64,000 bases of DNA from Hermatobates lingyangjiaoensis (lineage: Eukaryota; Arthropoda; Insecta; Hemiptera; Hermatobatidae): contig JAPFBL010000522.1 of assembly GCA_026182355.1 (NCBI GenBank), positions 124,001-188,000 of the forward strand. The letters run 5' to 3'. Position 1 is the first letter of the stretch. The number at the start of each line of letters is the position of its first letter. The notes beneath the pieces were generated by a model. It had not been told where the DNA came from, ran no database searches, and saw only the letters and a program-made list of their open reading frames with translations. Of the stretch, positions 1 through 11,179 are shown in pieces. The position numbers and the translations under genes are program-made.

Positions 1-2300
1 CTATTACAATAAGTTGATTGTACTATTACAATTTCGTGCCCAATTATGAGGATTACTACTTCTTTCCCTCCCAATCAATGTGTTTGTTGGGATATTTGTA
101 CTATTACAATTTCATGTCTAATTATCATGATTACGACTTCTTTTCCTCCCAATCAATGTGTTTGTTGGGATATTTGTACTATTACAATTTCGTGTCTAAT
201 TATCATGATTACGACTTCTTTTCCTCCCAATCAATGTGTTTGTTGGGATATTTGTACTATTACAATAAGTTGATTGTACTATTATAATTTCGTGTCCAAT
301 TATCATGATTACGTCTTCTTTTCCTCCCAATCAATGTGTTTGTTGGGATATTTGTACTATTACAATAAGTTGATTGTACTATTACAATTTCGTGCCCAAT
401 TATGAGGATTACTACTTCTTTCCCTCCCAATCAATGTGTTTGTTGGGATATTTGTACTATTACAATAAGTTGATTGTACTATTACAATTTCGTGTCTAAT
501 TATCATGATTACGACTTCTTTTCCTCCCAATCAATGTGTTTGTTGGGATATTTGTACTATTACAATAAGTTGATTGTACTATTACAATTTCGTGTCTAAT
601 TATCATGATTACGACTTCTTTTCCTCCCAATCAATGTGTTTGTTGGGATATTTGTACTATTACAATAAGTTGATTGTACTATTACAATTTCGTTCCCAAT
701 TATGAGGATTGCGACTTCTTTTCCTCCCAATCAATGTGTTTGTTGGGATATTTGTACTATTACAATAAGTTGATTGTACTATTACAATTTCGTGTCTAAT
801 TATCATGATTACGACTTCTTTTCCTCCCAATCAATGTGTTTGTTGGGATATTTGTACTATTACAATAAGTTGATTGTACTATTACAATTTCGTTCCCAAT
901 TATGAGGATTGCGACTTCTTTTCCTCCCAATCAATGTGTTTGTTGGGATATTTGTACTATTACAATAAGTTGATTGTACTATTACAATTTCGTGTCCAAC
1001 TATCATGATTACGACTTCTTTTCCTCCCAATCAATGTGTTTGTTGGGATATTTATACTATTACAATTTCTTGTCGAATTATCATGATTACGTCTTCTTTT
1101 CCTCCCAATCAATGTGTTTGTTGGGATATTTGTACTATTACAATAAGTTGATTGTACTATTACAATTTCGTGCCCAATTATGAGGATTGCGACTTCTTTT
1201 CCTCCCAATCAATGTGTTTGTTGGGATATTTGTACTATTACAATAAGTTGATTGTACTATTACAATTTCGTGCCCAATTATGAGGATTGCGACTTCTTTT
1301 CCTCCCAATCAATGTGTTTGTTGGGATATTTGTACTATTACAATAAGTTGATTGTACTATTACAATTTCGTGTCTAATTATCATGATTACGACTTCTTTT
1401 CCTCCCAATTAATGTGTTTGTTGGGATATTTATACTATTACAATTTCGTGTCGAATTATCATGATTACGTCTTCTTTTCCTCCCAATCAATGTGTTTGTT
1501 GGGATATTTGTACTATTACAATAAGTTGATTGTACTATTACAATTTCGTGCCCAATTATGAGGATTGCGACTTCTTTTCCTCCCAATCAATGTGTTTGTT
1601 GGGATATTTGTACTATTACAATAAGTTGATTGTACTATTACAATTTCGTGCCCAATTATGAGGATTGCGACTTCTTTTCCTCCCAATCAATGTGTTTGTT
1701 GGGATATTTGTACTATTACAATAAGTTGATTGTACTATTACAATTTCGTGCCCAATTATGAGGATTGCGACTTCTTTTCCTCCCAATCAATGTGTTTGTT
1801 GGGATATTTGTACTATTACAATAAGTTGATTGTACTATTACAATTTCGTGCCCAATTATGAGGATTGCGACTTCTTTTCCTCCCAATCAATGTGTTTGTT
1901 GGGATATTTGTACTATTACAATAAGTTGATTGTACTATTACAATTTCGATCCCAATTATGAGGATTGCGACTTCTTTTCCTCCCAATCAATGTGTTTGTT
2001 GGGATATTTGTACTATTACAATAAGTTGATTGTACTATTACAATTTCGTGTCTAATTATCATGATTACGACTTCTTTTCCTCCCAATTAATGTGTTTGAT
2101 GGGATATTTATACTATTACAATTTCGTGTCCAATTATCATGATTACGTCTTCTTTTCCTCCCAATCAATGTGTTTGTTGGGATATTTGTACTATTACAAT
2201 AAGTTGATTGTACTATTACAATTTCGTTCCCAATTATGAGGATTGCGACTTCTTTTCCTCCCAATCAATGTGTTTGTTGGGATATTTGTACTATTACAAT
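1..2300. repeat. Satellite array with 100-bp and about 78-bp units
   Basis: About 24 head-to-tail units share the block TGTGTTTGTTGGGATATTTG. The usual spacing is 100 bp. Some units lack a roughly 22-bp module (the part reading ATAAGTTGATTGTACTATTA) and are 78-79 bp long. A second variable block alternates between TCTAATTATCATGATTACG and CCCAATTATGAGGATTGCG. The left edge is cut by the window and the array stops sharply at 2300. Open frames of 60-90 codons inside it come from the repetition and are not genes. Confidence 0.95.
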
Positions 2301-2424
2301 CAGATGAATCTGAGGAAAACGATAAAAGTTTTATTGAGCCAGACTTTCTGTTGATAAATCGTATTGAAGAACCATCAGATGATTCACTGTTTTCCACATC
2401 CACATTGTTATTAGTCTCACTCAT
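2194..2424 (-). CDS. Acidic, serine-rich N-terminal ORF running into the satellite
   Basis: A frame begins MSETNNNVDVENSESSDGSS and gives about 41 residues rich in Ser, Asp, Glu and Asn before it enters satellite sequence at 2300, where it loses meaning. The non-satellite part (2301-2424) has codon-like composition. Acidic Ser/Asp-rich N-termini occur in piggyBac-like transposases and in many nuclear proteins, but no domain is visible. It could be a first exon, a transposase remnant interrupted by the satellite, or chance. Confidence 0.25.
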   Translation of the reverse strand: MSETNNNVDVENSESSDGSSIRFINRKSGSIKLLSFSSDSSDCNSTNIPTNTLIGRKRSRNPHNWERNCNSTINLL

Positions 2425-3030
2425 ATTGACTATAACGGTAAAATATTATATCTTTATAATTATAAAGAAATTATTTTTAATAATAATTCAAACCTAAATA
2501 CGATCTGAGAGTAATGTGAAAAGGCCAAAAAAAAAAATATGTAGTTCGTGTAATATTAGTAAAGTAGAAGTTAAAATAAATCCAATTTTACATTATTTTT
2601 AAAATAATTAATTCCACATCACAAGTACGGGATCCTGCGGCAATTAGACTATGCTTGACTAACTTATTTTACTTTAATTCTGGTAAGAAGGCTCTAAAAT
2701 TTGTTATTATCACGGAACGCTTGCTAGTGTATTTGAGTTGGACAAACAATTTACAGAAACTGTAAATTGATAACTGCTATATTCAACGGTTGCTAGTGGT
2801 GCATTTGAATTGCCTTATTGAAACAATTTACATAAGAGTATGGAATTAATCAAATTTTCTTCTGAAATATATTTGTTATTATTCAATGGCCTAAAAAATT
2901 ATGTCGTTGAATGGTGTTAATCTTTACTATTCAGGAAAGTTATAAAAAATATAAAAAGTTATGATTATCCCAAGTGCTTTGATACTTAAATTTTAGATTT
3001 TTCAAAAAGTTGAGTTAATCATTTTATGTA
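2425..3030. other. AT-rich stretch, nothing recognised
   Basis: Low-complexity AT-rich DNA without a long frame, repeat or RNA signal that I can support. Confidence 0.5.
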
Positions 3031-3033
3031 CTG

Positions 3034-3160
3034 ATATATAAAAATGAATGTCTGTCTGTCTGTACTCGATAGATTCAAAAACCATACATCCAATCGCCAT
3101 GAAAATTTGGGAAATTATTAGCTATATCTCCGAGAAGGCTTATGTATTTTATTTTTAAAG
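3034..3160 (+). mobile_element. Dispersed-repeat fragment with (TGTC)n lead
   Basis: An ATATAAAAATGAATG lead runs into (TGTC)n and then a block containing GATTCAAAAACCATACATCC and CTCCGAGAAGGC. This resembles a repeat type common in arthropod genomes and often linked to Helitrons. No Helitron end (TC start, CTRR end with hairpin) was identified, so the class is a guess. Confidence 0.25.
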
Positions 3161-3615
3161 TCAGAGTTGTTTAAAGTTCAGGTAATTATATAAACTTCCG
3201 AACAAATTATATAAACTGAAATCTTGATTTGGAATAATGAATTACCTGCCCTACTGGTCGGATTTGTTTGTATTTATTTACATTGTATACATTAACTTAG
3301 TCATGTGAAATAAAATTGGTATTTAGACGTTTATTTAAAAAAAAATTGAAATGTTCTAAAGAGTTAAGATGATATGTTAGAACAATAAAAGTGTAACATT
3401 TAAAAAAATGAACTCCAATCAAAGGTATATTTTATTATGCATTCCTATTTGTGATGGATAGTTGTCGAAAAAATGTTTGACTTATCAAACAAAACATAAG
3501 TTGACTGTTAACGAGTTTGTTATTATGTTTACTTATAGTAAGGTTAAGTTTACGTCATTCCAGATTTTTCATCTTAGTTTTTATTCCTGTTCGAATTCAA
3601 TATATGATAGATAAA

Positions 3616-3665
3616 AAGATTTCACATAAACACGTGAAATAACAATCAATATTGTGGTTTGAACA
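3616..3665 (-). mobile_element. RZ family A arm scrap
   Basis: This is the outer arm of family A, containing the hairpin formed by TTTCAC and GTGAAA followed by AACAATCAAT and TGTGGTTTGA. The ribozyme-like core is absent. Confidence 0.5.
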
Positions 3666-4012
3666 TCAGTATATGATAGTTAAGGCAGTACAGCTTCTGT
3701 TGGGTTAGCTATTATGTTAATAATTAAATACATGAATTAAATAATAAAGGTAACATGAAATTCACTGACAGTTGGTCGGTACGAAGTTCGTAGAGTCAGC
3801 TAGTTGTGAATATAAATACATAAGTATTCTTTCAACGTGTTTTTCTATATACTTCAGTATATATATTTTCATGTAATACAACTATCATATATCAAAACAG
3901 TGTTGCAGCTACACTTGTACAGCGTACATATATATATATATAGGGTGTTTTGGAGACAACCCATAGTTCGGAATTTTCTAAGATCCTGTGATTACCAGAT
4001 TTGGAAGATTCA

Positions 4013-4112
4013 ACCTTTATATATGAAGACTGTTTTACTAGCTTTTTACCCTACAATGAGTAAATACCACATAATAACTGATTGCACTATCTTAGAATTA
4101 ATCTTTTTTAAT
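4013..4112 (+). mobile_element. RZ family X downstream arm
   Basis: The block around CTAGCTTTTTACCCTAC and AAATACCACATAATAACTGA recurs, inverted, at 36545-36610 beside the family X cores. No core is recognisable here. Frames across 3837-4160 are low-complexity and not supported as a gene. Confidence 0.4.
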
Positions 4113-4439
4113 ATATTTTATTGTATTTTTTTTCTTCAATTAAAGTTTTTTTTTTCTTAATGATATATTTAATATACTATATTCAATCTTATTTCATTGA
4201 GATATTTACATTATTGACTTCAATTTAATTTTTCCTCTTTATTAATTTTACTTTCTTTAAATATTTATCCACTCTGATTTATTTTACTTTTCCCTTTTAT
4301 TATAATGTTTATTTGTCTTTTTCATTTGTAATTGTTTTGATTCCATCTTCTCTTGTTTTACTGTCGAGTTATAGGCACTCTAAGTGTTGCTTTGTTTCGG
4401 TCTCTAAGACCCTTCGGTCTCAATTCACTTCTTCACCCT

Positions 4440-4500
4440 TGTTTATTCTTCATTATTCCTTCAAGCGGAGGTTCGCTGAAATAATTGAAAATCGTGACTA
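4440..4500 (+). ncRNA. Degenerate RZ core
   Basis: A hairpin (AGCG and CGCT around GAGGTT) is followed by GAAATAATTGA and ATCGTGA, matching the right half of family C/Z cores. The CTGANGA box is lost. Pyrimidine-rich DNA precedes it from 4150. Confidence 0.25.
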
Positions 4501-4621
4501 ATTTATCTTCATTTTGTCTTTCAAAATCTCAGGTTTTAAGCGTGTTCATGTATGTGTGTATTTGATGCATGCTTGCGCGTTATATGAGTATATTTGAAAA
4601 AAAAAATGACAAATATATATA

Positions 4622-4775
4622 TATATCAATGATTAAACCACAATATGAAATGGGAAAAAAGACTAAAACCTGTCAAGCGTAACAAGCGGTCTTAGTGAGA
4701 GTCAAAACCCAACTCTTAGCATTTTAGTATCATTGATTTTTATTTCACGTGTTTATGTAAAATATTGTTATATAT
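4622..4775 (-). mobile_element. RZ family A copy, decayed
   Basis: The family A arm (ATGATTAAACCACAATATGA) and a core at about 4655-4712 are present on the minus strand. The CTGACGA box is mutated, and (TA)n follows. The 3' hairpin block (TTTCACGTGTTTATG) lies on the far side at 4742-4758. Confidence 0.6.
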
Positions 4776-4782
4776 ATATATA

Positions 4783-4942
4783 TATATACTTTAACACAGA
4801 GAAAAGAACACAGAAAGACACTACAGAACTCACTTCGATATTTCGACATCCGTCGTCATCGGGAAGAAGTGCGAAGTACTCGCGTTGAGAAGCAAACTGC
4901 TACTGGCCTCCAGAGTAACTCCTGGAACCACCGCAATATATA

Positions 4943-4980
<38 letters not shown>
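4783..4980 (-). mobile_element. RZ family D copy plus (TA)n
   Basis: The minus-strand core is at 4834-4866: stem I CTTC/GAAG, stem II GAC with GTC around GGAT, then GAA, ATAT and C. The box reads CCGATGA, one change from CTGATGA. A GC-richer block (4867-4935) precedes the core and is repeated at 39120-39160 and 63520-63600. A 45-bp TA tract closes the locus. Confidence 0.65.
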
Positions 4981-4984
<4 letters not shown>

Positions 4985-4987
4985 AAA

Positions 4988-5137
4988 GATTTCACATAAA
5001 CACGTGAAATAACAATCAATGATCCAACGATGGTCGAAATATCGATGTCTGTGTCTTTCTGTGTGTTTCCTTCGTTTTGAATTTATTTTATTTAAAAAAG
5101 TCCTCTGGACCGTTACAATTCTTTTAATTGTGTATAT
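4988..5137 (+). mobile_element. Chimera: family A arm joined to family F right half
   Basis: The family A arm (4988-5025) passes directly into the right half of family F: stem II loop, GTCGAAATATCGATG, a pyrimidine-rich stretch and GTCCTCTGGACCG. The left half of the F core is missing, so the junction lies inside the ribozyme-like core. Confidence 0.6.
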
Positions 5138-5147
5138 ATATATATCA

Positions 5148-7722
5148 CTTTGTTTCGGTCGGTGGTCACTTTCACTCCTCCGCTCCTGTGTTCCTTTTCC
5201 TTTTCCTACCTCTCCTGAAGACGGCAAGATAGCCGAAATGATCGAGGATAGTAAGTGTTAGTCTCTCTTTTTTGTTTTCTAGTGACAACTTTAATTATAT
5301 ATATATAGTTTCGGTCGGTGGACACTTTCACGCCTCCGCTCCTGTGTTCCTTTTCCTTTTCCTACCTCTCCTGAAGACGGCAAGATAGCCCAAATTATCG
5401 AGGATAGTAAGTGTTAGTCTCTCTTTTTTGTTTTCTAGTGACAACTTTTATATATATATGTATATATATAGTTTCGGTCGGTGGACACTTTCACGCCTCC
5501 GCTCCTGTGTTCCTTTTCCTTTTCCTACCTCTCCTGAAGACGGCAAGATAGCCGAAATGATCGAGGATAGTAAGTGTTAGTCTCTCTTTTTTGTTTTCTA
5601 GTGACAACTTTAATTATATATATATAGTTTCGGTCGGTGGTCACTTTCACGCCTCCGCTCCTGTGTTCCTTTTCCTTTTCCTACCTCTCCTGAAGACGGC
5701 AAGATAGCCGAAATGATCGAGAATAGTAAGTGTTAGTCTCTCTTTTTTGTTTTCTAGTGACAACTTTAATTATATATATATAGTTTCGGTCGGTGGTCAC
5801 TTTCACGCCTCCGCTCCTGTGTTCCTTTTCATTTTCCTACCTCTCCTGAAGACGGCAAGATAGCCGAAATGATCGAGAATAGTAAGTGTTAGTCTCTCTT
5901 TTTTGTTTTCTAGTGACAACTTTAATTATATATATATAGTGTTCAGGTACTTGGTGTTCACTATTCATCTCCTCCGCTCCTTAGTTCCTTTCCTCTATTC
6001 CTACCTCTCCTGAAGACGGCAAGCATAGCCGAAATGATCGAGGATAGTAAAGTGTTAGTCTCTCTTTTTTGTTTCTAGTGACATTACTTTAATTATATTA
6101 TATATATATTTCGGTCGGTGGACAACTTTCACGCCTCCGCTCCTGTGTTCCTTTTCTTTTCCTACCTTTTTTCTCCTGAAGACGGCAAGATAGCCAAATT
6201 ATCGAGAAATAGTAAGTGTTAGTCAATCTCTTTTTTGTTTTCTAGTGACAACTTTAATTATATATATATAGTTTCGGTCGGTGGACACTTTCAGCGACCT
6301 CCGCTCCTGTGTTACCTTTTCCTGTTTCCTTCTACCTCTCCTGAAGACGGTCAAGATAGCCGAAATTATCGAGGATAGTAAGTGTTTAGTCTCTCTTTTT
6401 TGTTTTCTAGTGATCAACTTTAATTATATATATATAGAATGTTCAGGATCGTGTCACTTTAATTCTCCGCTCCTGTAGACCTTTTCTAGTTTCCTACCTC
6501 TCCTGATAGACGGCAAGATAGCCGAAATGATCGAGATAGTAAGTGTTAGTCTCTCTTTTTTGTTTTCTAGTGACAACTTTAATTATATATATATAGTTTC
6601 GGTCGGTGGTACACTTTCACGTCCTCCGCTCACTGTGTTCCTTTTACTTTATCCTACCTCTCCTGAAGACGGCAAGATAGCCAAATGATCGAGATAGTAA
6701 GTGTTAGTCTCTCTTTTTTGTTTTCTAGTGACAACTATTAATTTAAAATGACACTATATATAGTTTCGGTCGGTGGACACTTTCACCCTCCGCTCCTGTG
6801 TTCCTTTTCATTTTCTCTCTTCTCTCCTGAAGACGGCAAGATAGCCGAAATATCGAGGATAGTAAGTGTAGTCTCTCTGATTTTTGTTTTCTAGTGACAA
6901 TCATTTAATTATATATATATAGTTTCGGTCGGTGGTCACTTTCACGCCTCCGCTCCTGTGTTCCTTTTCATTTTCCTACCTCTCCTGAAGACGGCAAGAT
7001 AGCCGAAATGATCGAGAATAGTAAGTGTTAGTCTCTCTTTTTTGTTTTCTAGTGACAACAATTATAATTATATATAATATAGTTTCGGTCGGTGGACACT
7101 TTCACGCCTCCGCTCCTGTGTTCCTTTTCATTTTCCTACCTCTCCTGAAGACGGCAAGATAGCCGAAATTATCGAGAATAGTAAGTGTTAGTCTCTCTTT
7201 TTTGTTTTCTAGTGACAACTTTAATTATATATATATGTGATATATACAGTTTCGGATCAGGATGGACACTTATCATCATCCGCTCTGTGTTCCTTTTCAT
7301 TTTCCTACCTCTCCTGAAGACGGCAAGATAGCCGAAATGATCGAGGATAGTAAGTGTTAGTCTCTCTTTTTTGTTTTCTAGTGACAACTTTAATTATATA
7401 TATATAGTTTCGGTCGGTGGTCACTTTCACGCCTCCGCTCCTGTGTTCCTTTTCATTTTCCTACCTCTCCTGAAGACGGCAAGATAGCCGAAATGATCGA
7501 GAATAGTAAGTGTTAGTCTCTCTTTTTTGTTTTCTAGTGACAACTTTAATTATATATATATGTATATATATAGTTTCGGTCGGTGGACACTTTCACTCCT
7601 CCGCTCCTGTGTTCCTTTTCATTTTCCTACCTCTCCTGAAGACGGCAAGATAGCCGAATTGATCGAGAATAGTAAGTGTTAGTCTCTCTTTTTTGTTTTC
7701 TAGTGACAACTTTAATTATATT
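5148..7722 (+). repeat. Tandem array of 16 RZ family C units
   Basis: About 16 direct units of roughly 158 bp repeat the core CTCCTGAAGACGGCAAG near 5212, 5370, 5532, 5688, 5845, 6007, 6175, 6338, 6499, 6660, 6824, 6980, 7142, 7311, 7467 and 7637. Each unit has in order: a short TA tract, TTTCGGTCGGTGG, a pyrimidine-rich block, the RZ core, GTAAGTGTTAG, a T-rich tract ending TTTTCTAG, and GTGACAACTTTAAT. Outer units are nearly identical; those at 5940-6900 carry many small indels. Short frames on either strand are by-products of the repeat. Confidence 0.95.
5211..5246 (+). ncRNA. Hammerhead-like core, first unit of the family C array
   Basis: Stem I is TCTC with GAGG (GAGA in other units). 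The box is CTGAAGA, then unpaired C. Stem II is GGC with GCC around AAGATA, followed by GAA. The near-palindrome is ATGAT (ATTAT in some units) and H17 is C. A GTAAGT lies 6 bases further on. The layout fits a type I hammerhead; self-cleavage is inferred, not shown. Confidence 0.55.
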
Positions 7723-7749
7723 CGTATTGTGTTCAAGTGACACTTTGTG

Positions 7750-7777
<28 letters not shown>

Positions 7778-7782
<5 letters not shown>

Positions 7783-7905
7783 TTGACTGTCGTCCCTCCG
7801 TCAATTCACTTCTTCTCCTGAGGACGACCGCCATTACGGTCGAAATATTGAAAAGTAAATCTTTGTTATGTTTCTGTCTATGTGTCACAGTTTATTTTAA
7901 GTGTA
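7778..7905 (+). mobile_element. RZ family K copy
   Basis: The core lies at 7811-7860: box CTGAGGA, unpaired C, perfect 5-bp stem GACCG/CGGTC, GAA, palindrome ATAT, H17 T. It is followed by AAAAGTAAAT and a pyrimidine-rich stretch (TTTCTGTCTATGTGTCAC). TA tracts flank it on both sides. Confidence 0.65.
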
Positions 7906-7923
7906 TATGTATATATATATTTC

Positions 7924-7946
7924 AACTCGCGTTGAGAAGCAAACTG

Positions 7947-7986
<40 letters not shown>

Positions 7987-8255
7987 TTTTTTTTCGTTGG
8001 AAATACGATCCAAAACGGACAAATATAGTTCAATATAGACAAAGAAACATAGAGAAATCAAAAGAACACACTTACAGTCTCTAATTTTCGGTTTGAACCG
8101 TCTTCAGGAGAACCCAACCGTCTCTGAACCAGTGCGCTTGGTTTCCCTCTCTTATCTCTCCTGAAGACGGTTCAAACCGAAAATTAGAGACTGTAAGTGT
8201 GTTCTTTTGATTTCTCTATGTTTCTTTGTCTATATTGAACTATATATATATATGA
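7924..8255. mobile_element. RZ family B foldback with a family D scrap
   Basis: A family D scrap (7924-7949) and a TA tract precede two facing family B copies. The minus core is at 8078-8110 and the plus core at 8157-8190. Both have stem I TCTC/GAGA, box CTGAAGA, stem II GGTT/AACC, GAA, AATT and A. Arms of about 110 bp run outwards; the left arm carries GATCCAAAACGGACAAATAT. The unpaired middle holds GTCTCTGAACCAGTGCGCTT. Confidence 0.75.
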
Positions 8256-8256
8256 T

Positions 8257-8405
8257 AAACGAAATGCGATCCAGAAGGACTGATAACACTTAAAATAAAT
8301 TGTGATACATAGTAAGAAACGTAACAAAGGACTTACTTTTCAATATATCGACCGTTATGGCGGTCGTAAGTAAGTCCTTTATTACGTTTCTTTCTATGTG
8401 TCAAT
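8257..8405. mobile_element. RZ family K foldback, core-truncated
   Basis: The left arm (8257-8350) reads family K on the minus strand, including the stem GACCG/CGGTC and GTAAGTCC. It joins a short plus-strand arm (8369-8405) directly after the stem, so the CTGAGGA box of both copies has been lost. Confidence 0.6.
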
Positions 8406-9060
8406 ACCAGGAATTCAATAAAGATAAGGCTACTTATCGGATAGAGGGAGTACACTCATTTAGAGACGGGTATTAAATAAAAATAAAATTACTTAACTAT
8501 ACAAAATAACACTCCTAGAATCAGACAGTGCTAATGTCCTAGTAGACGATGCACTTATCAACTATAAATAAAAAAAACACACTCCTAGAATTTAAAATGA
8601 CACTTACTTTTTTGTTTTTTATATGTATAGTATGTATATATTTATTTTTGATTTATATTTTGCTATTGGTTGTTAAAGCCATCCATTACCCGATAAGTAC
8701 TAATGTTAGTTCACTATTGGATGTACTCGATTTAAACAGATGGAAAACTGCGGATTCCAATTCATCTGTTCTTCTTCTTTTTAATTCTTCTTCTCTTCAT
8801 TTTCTTTTGAACTTCATTACCGTCAATCTTTTTATTTCCATAATAAAATTAGAAGTATAATGGAATATCAGCATAGCCTACCTAATCCATTCTATATAAT
8901 GAGCATTGTATGCAGGATATATTAAGAAAACGCTGTTTTAATTTTTATGTTTCAATATGAATGATGCGCTGATAAACAAGCTAGTTTAGGTATTATTTCC
9001 TTTGTAGACTTAATAAAAATATTTAATGAGTGAAGTAATGAAAGAGGGGAATAATGGAAA
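8406..9060. other. AT-rich stretch, no gene supported
   Basis: A 103-codon frame at 8549-8860 (plus) is rich in Leu, Ile and Phe, as expected from AT-rich DNA. It shows no domain or signal peptide and I treat it as chance. CACTCCTAGAAT occurs twice about 70 bp apart (8510 and 8580). Confidence 0.5.
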
Positions 9061-9089
9061 ATTTAATAGCTACACGTACTTTGGACAGG

Positions 9090-9361
9090 GTAATATGTTC
9101 ATCAGTTGGCTTGAAAGAAGCGCCCCTGGCGCCTGTTCTGTGAACTATCACCTCTCGCTTATCCAAGATCACGAGTCTGCCAAAGTCAGTCTTGGTTGGT
9201 AGCTGGTAGTGTGAGTGTGGTTAGTGAACGAAGACTTCGCGAACAACAGGTTGAATTTGCTTCGTGTTCAGACTACTTGAATTGATTTGAAATGCTTACT
9301 TGTGCTCTCTAGACAGTTCGAGTCGACCTACTGATTAACATCTCGTACATCTGTTTTTAAG
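9090..9361 (+). other. Possible non-coding first exon
   Basis: A patch of near-average GC content, with CpGs (GCGCCCCTGGCGCC near 9120), lies in AT-rich DNA and ends at AAG followed by GTAAACAAG (9362), a fair 5' splice site. No long frame is present. A 5' untranslated exon with its promoter would look like this, but so would unrelated unique DNA. Confidence 0.2.
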
Positions 9362-10105
9362 GTAAACAAGTATACTTTTTGAATAGAATTTTTTATTCGA
9401 GAAACACGTTATATGATCAAATTTTATTAAAGAATGAACTATATTTACAATATTATAAAGTAAAGTTATTTAATATTTTTAATAGGAGTCGTTTGTATTT
9501 AATTAATTAATTGATTTGACCTTTCATCCCAAATCACTTTGTGGCTTTTGCAAGGAGTGACGTGTTGAAGTCTCAAAGTTCTTTTGTAAGTAATACCAGC
9601 AAGATTGAAGAAATTTGATTAATGTTCACATTTTGAATTGTTTTTTCTTTAAATATATTTATAGCAGTATCAATTACGAGACACATAGATTATAAATACC
9701 AAAGAGTTTAATATATGTGAATTACTGGTATGGTTTTACTTCCTATCTAGAAGACACCAGTCACTAAGAAGGTGTATGAACATACATCTCAAATGAATTC
9801 GTTTAGTTGCTCTTGAACATAAATATCGTCTAAACCGGTTCAAATACGCCGCCAGCAGTATTCCAGCTAAGACGGCATCAGCCATTCACAATTTAACATT
9901 AACTTATCAAGACTATTCTACAGCCGATGTTTAAAACTTTCCTTACGTTTCAAAGCTTTTAATAATATGTTTGGGCGAAGAGGGCATGCTGCTGTTTGTT
10001 GGCGCAAAGTTAGTTGCTGGATCACTAGTTAATTGCCGCCCATCTTACTTGTGTCTTGCTTACATGAACTCCATTCTTTATCGTGAGCCCAATACTACTC
10101 TATAT
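9362..10105. other. No feature recognised
   Basis: Unique-looking AT-rich DNA. No repeat family, long frame or RNA signal was recognised. Confidence 0.4.
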
Positions 10106-10107
10106 TG

Positions 10108-10275
10108 AACATAGAGCGGCGACTCTGCCTTCCTGCGGGATTTTTCGCCTCCTGATGACGACGATGGTCGAAATATAGAAGTGAGTTAGTTATTCCTGTG
10201 TCTATGTGTGTGCTATCTTTTTTAATTGGTTTTTATTAAAAAGTCCGTTGGACCGTTTCATTTAATTATTTTATA
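10108..10275 (+). mobile_element. RZ family F copy
   Basis: The core is at about 10145-10185: CCTC, CTGATGA, unpaired C, GAC/GTC around GATG, GAA, ATAT and A as H17. GTGAGTTAG follows, then a T-rich stretch and the second conserved hairpin GTCCGTTGGACCGTTTC. The leader (10108-10144) carries CGACTCTGCCTTCCTGCGGG, shared with 27600-27650 and 43280-43310. Confidence 0.7.
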
Positions 10276-10333
10276 TATATATAACATATTCAATTAGATT
10301 CGATTAGAGAACACAGCTATATATATATATGTA

Positions 10334-11063
10334 CAGTGATACCTTGAGATACGATTTTAATTCGTTCTGTAACCATCGTCGTATGTCAAAAAATTCGTAT
10401 CTCAAAGCAATTTTTCCCTTTAAAACAATGTAATATGTATTAATGCGTTCCAGCGATACTAAATCACTCAAAAAAAAAACGTTAAATTGCATATAATATA
10501 ACATTTTTTGTACAAATAAACGAGTAATAACACACATATGGTAAAATAACATATTGATGTATGATAAATGTTAATAAAATCAATAAAAAAAAGGAGTTTA
10601 AATTTTTTTTTCAATTTTTTTTTAGATTTGTTGTATCTAAGAATTAAGGCCTAGATTTTTTTTTCAAAAAAAAATCTGGGTCTAAATTCTTAGATATCCC
10701 CATAATTTCTATATTTTTTTTTTTTTAATCATCACTTAGGCTAATCATCACTTTCATGTTGTGCCTTTTTGGCCTCATCCACTACGTGAGACCTTCGAAA
10801 AGTAACGGTCAAGAGAGGTTTGTTTCTGCCTCTTTTTTAAAATGTTACGAAAAAATTTGAGACACGTATCATTAAATAAGGCACTCGCTCTCCCAGTAGA
10901 CATTTTCTCTGGGTGTCTTTTTTCTATGAAATCAGAAACTTCCTGCCTGATGAAATCGTATCTCAAATTTTTCGTCGTATATCGGAGCAAAAAATGGTCG
11001 AATATTTCGTGTCGTATCTCAAATAATCGTATGTTAGGGCAATCGTATCTCAAGGTATCACTG
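10334..11063 (-). mobile_element. Tigger/pogo DNA transposon, internally deleted
   Basis: The terminal inverted repeats are CAGTGATACCTTGAGATACG at both ends, flanked by TA target duplications (10332-10333 and 11064-11065). At 730 bp it is far shorter than an autonomous Tigger (over 2 kb) and keeps only the transposase C-terminus. Subterminal GTATCTCAAA/TCGTATCTCAA repeats are present near both ends. Confidence 0.9.
10775..10951 (-). pseudogene. Tigger transposase C-terminal remnant
   Basis: The frame contains HPEKMSTGRASALFNDTC and then QKQTSLDRYFSK. This is the typical tail of Tigger/pogo-superfamily transposases, lying after the DDE catalytic region. The catalytic core and DNA-binding domains are absent because the element is internally deleted. 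Upstream codons of the open frame come from the terminal repeat and are not transposase. Confidence 0.85.
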
Positions 11064-11179
11064 TATATCAATTGTTATCACACGTTTTGCGAACTGCCTG
11101 TAATATATTTCTTGTCATACATATTATATTTTCTCGTAGTGTTATTTTGTGTTGTTATTTATCTGGGTTTACTTTCTTC

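Noticed and set aside
18..2264. Many 60-90-codon frames on both strands in the first 2.3 kb
   Set aside because: They come from the 100/78-bp satellite; the unit length is not a multiple of three and the peptides change frame from unit to unit.
1..2300. The satellite as a CRISPR array
   Set aside because: Repeats are contiguous without unique spacers, and the genome is eukaryotic.
5237..5290. GTAAGT to TTTTCTAG in each array unit as an intron
   Set aside because: The distance is only about 30 bases, shorter than known animal introns. I kept GTRAGT as a motif finding only.
6223..7387. Minus-strand frames with repeated RKQKRETNTYYS-type peptides
   Set aside because: They are shadows of the family C tandem array and are interrupted differently in each unit.
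8549..8860. 103-codon hydrophobic frame, possible membrane protein
   Set aside because: Leu/Ile/Phe-rich peptides are expected in AT-rich DNA. No signal peptide, domain or splice context supports it.
9841..9900. Moderate-GC block GCCGCCAGCAGTATTCCAGC as an exon
   Set aside because: No frame, splice site or repeat match supports it.
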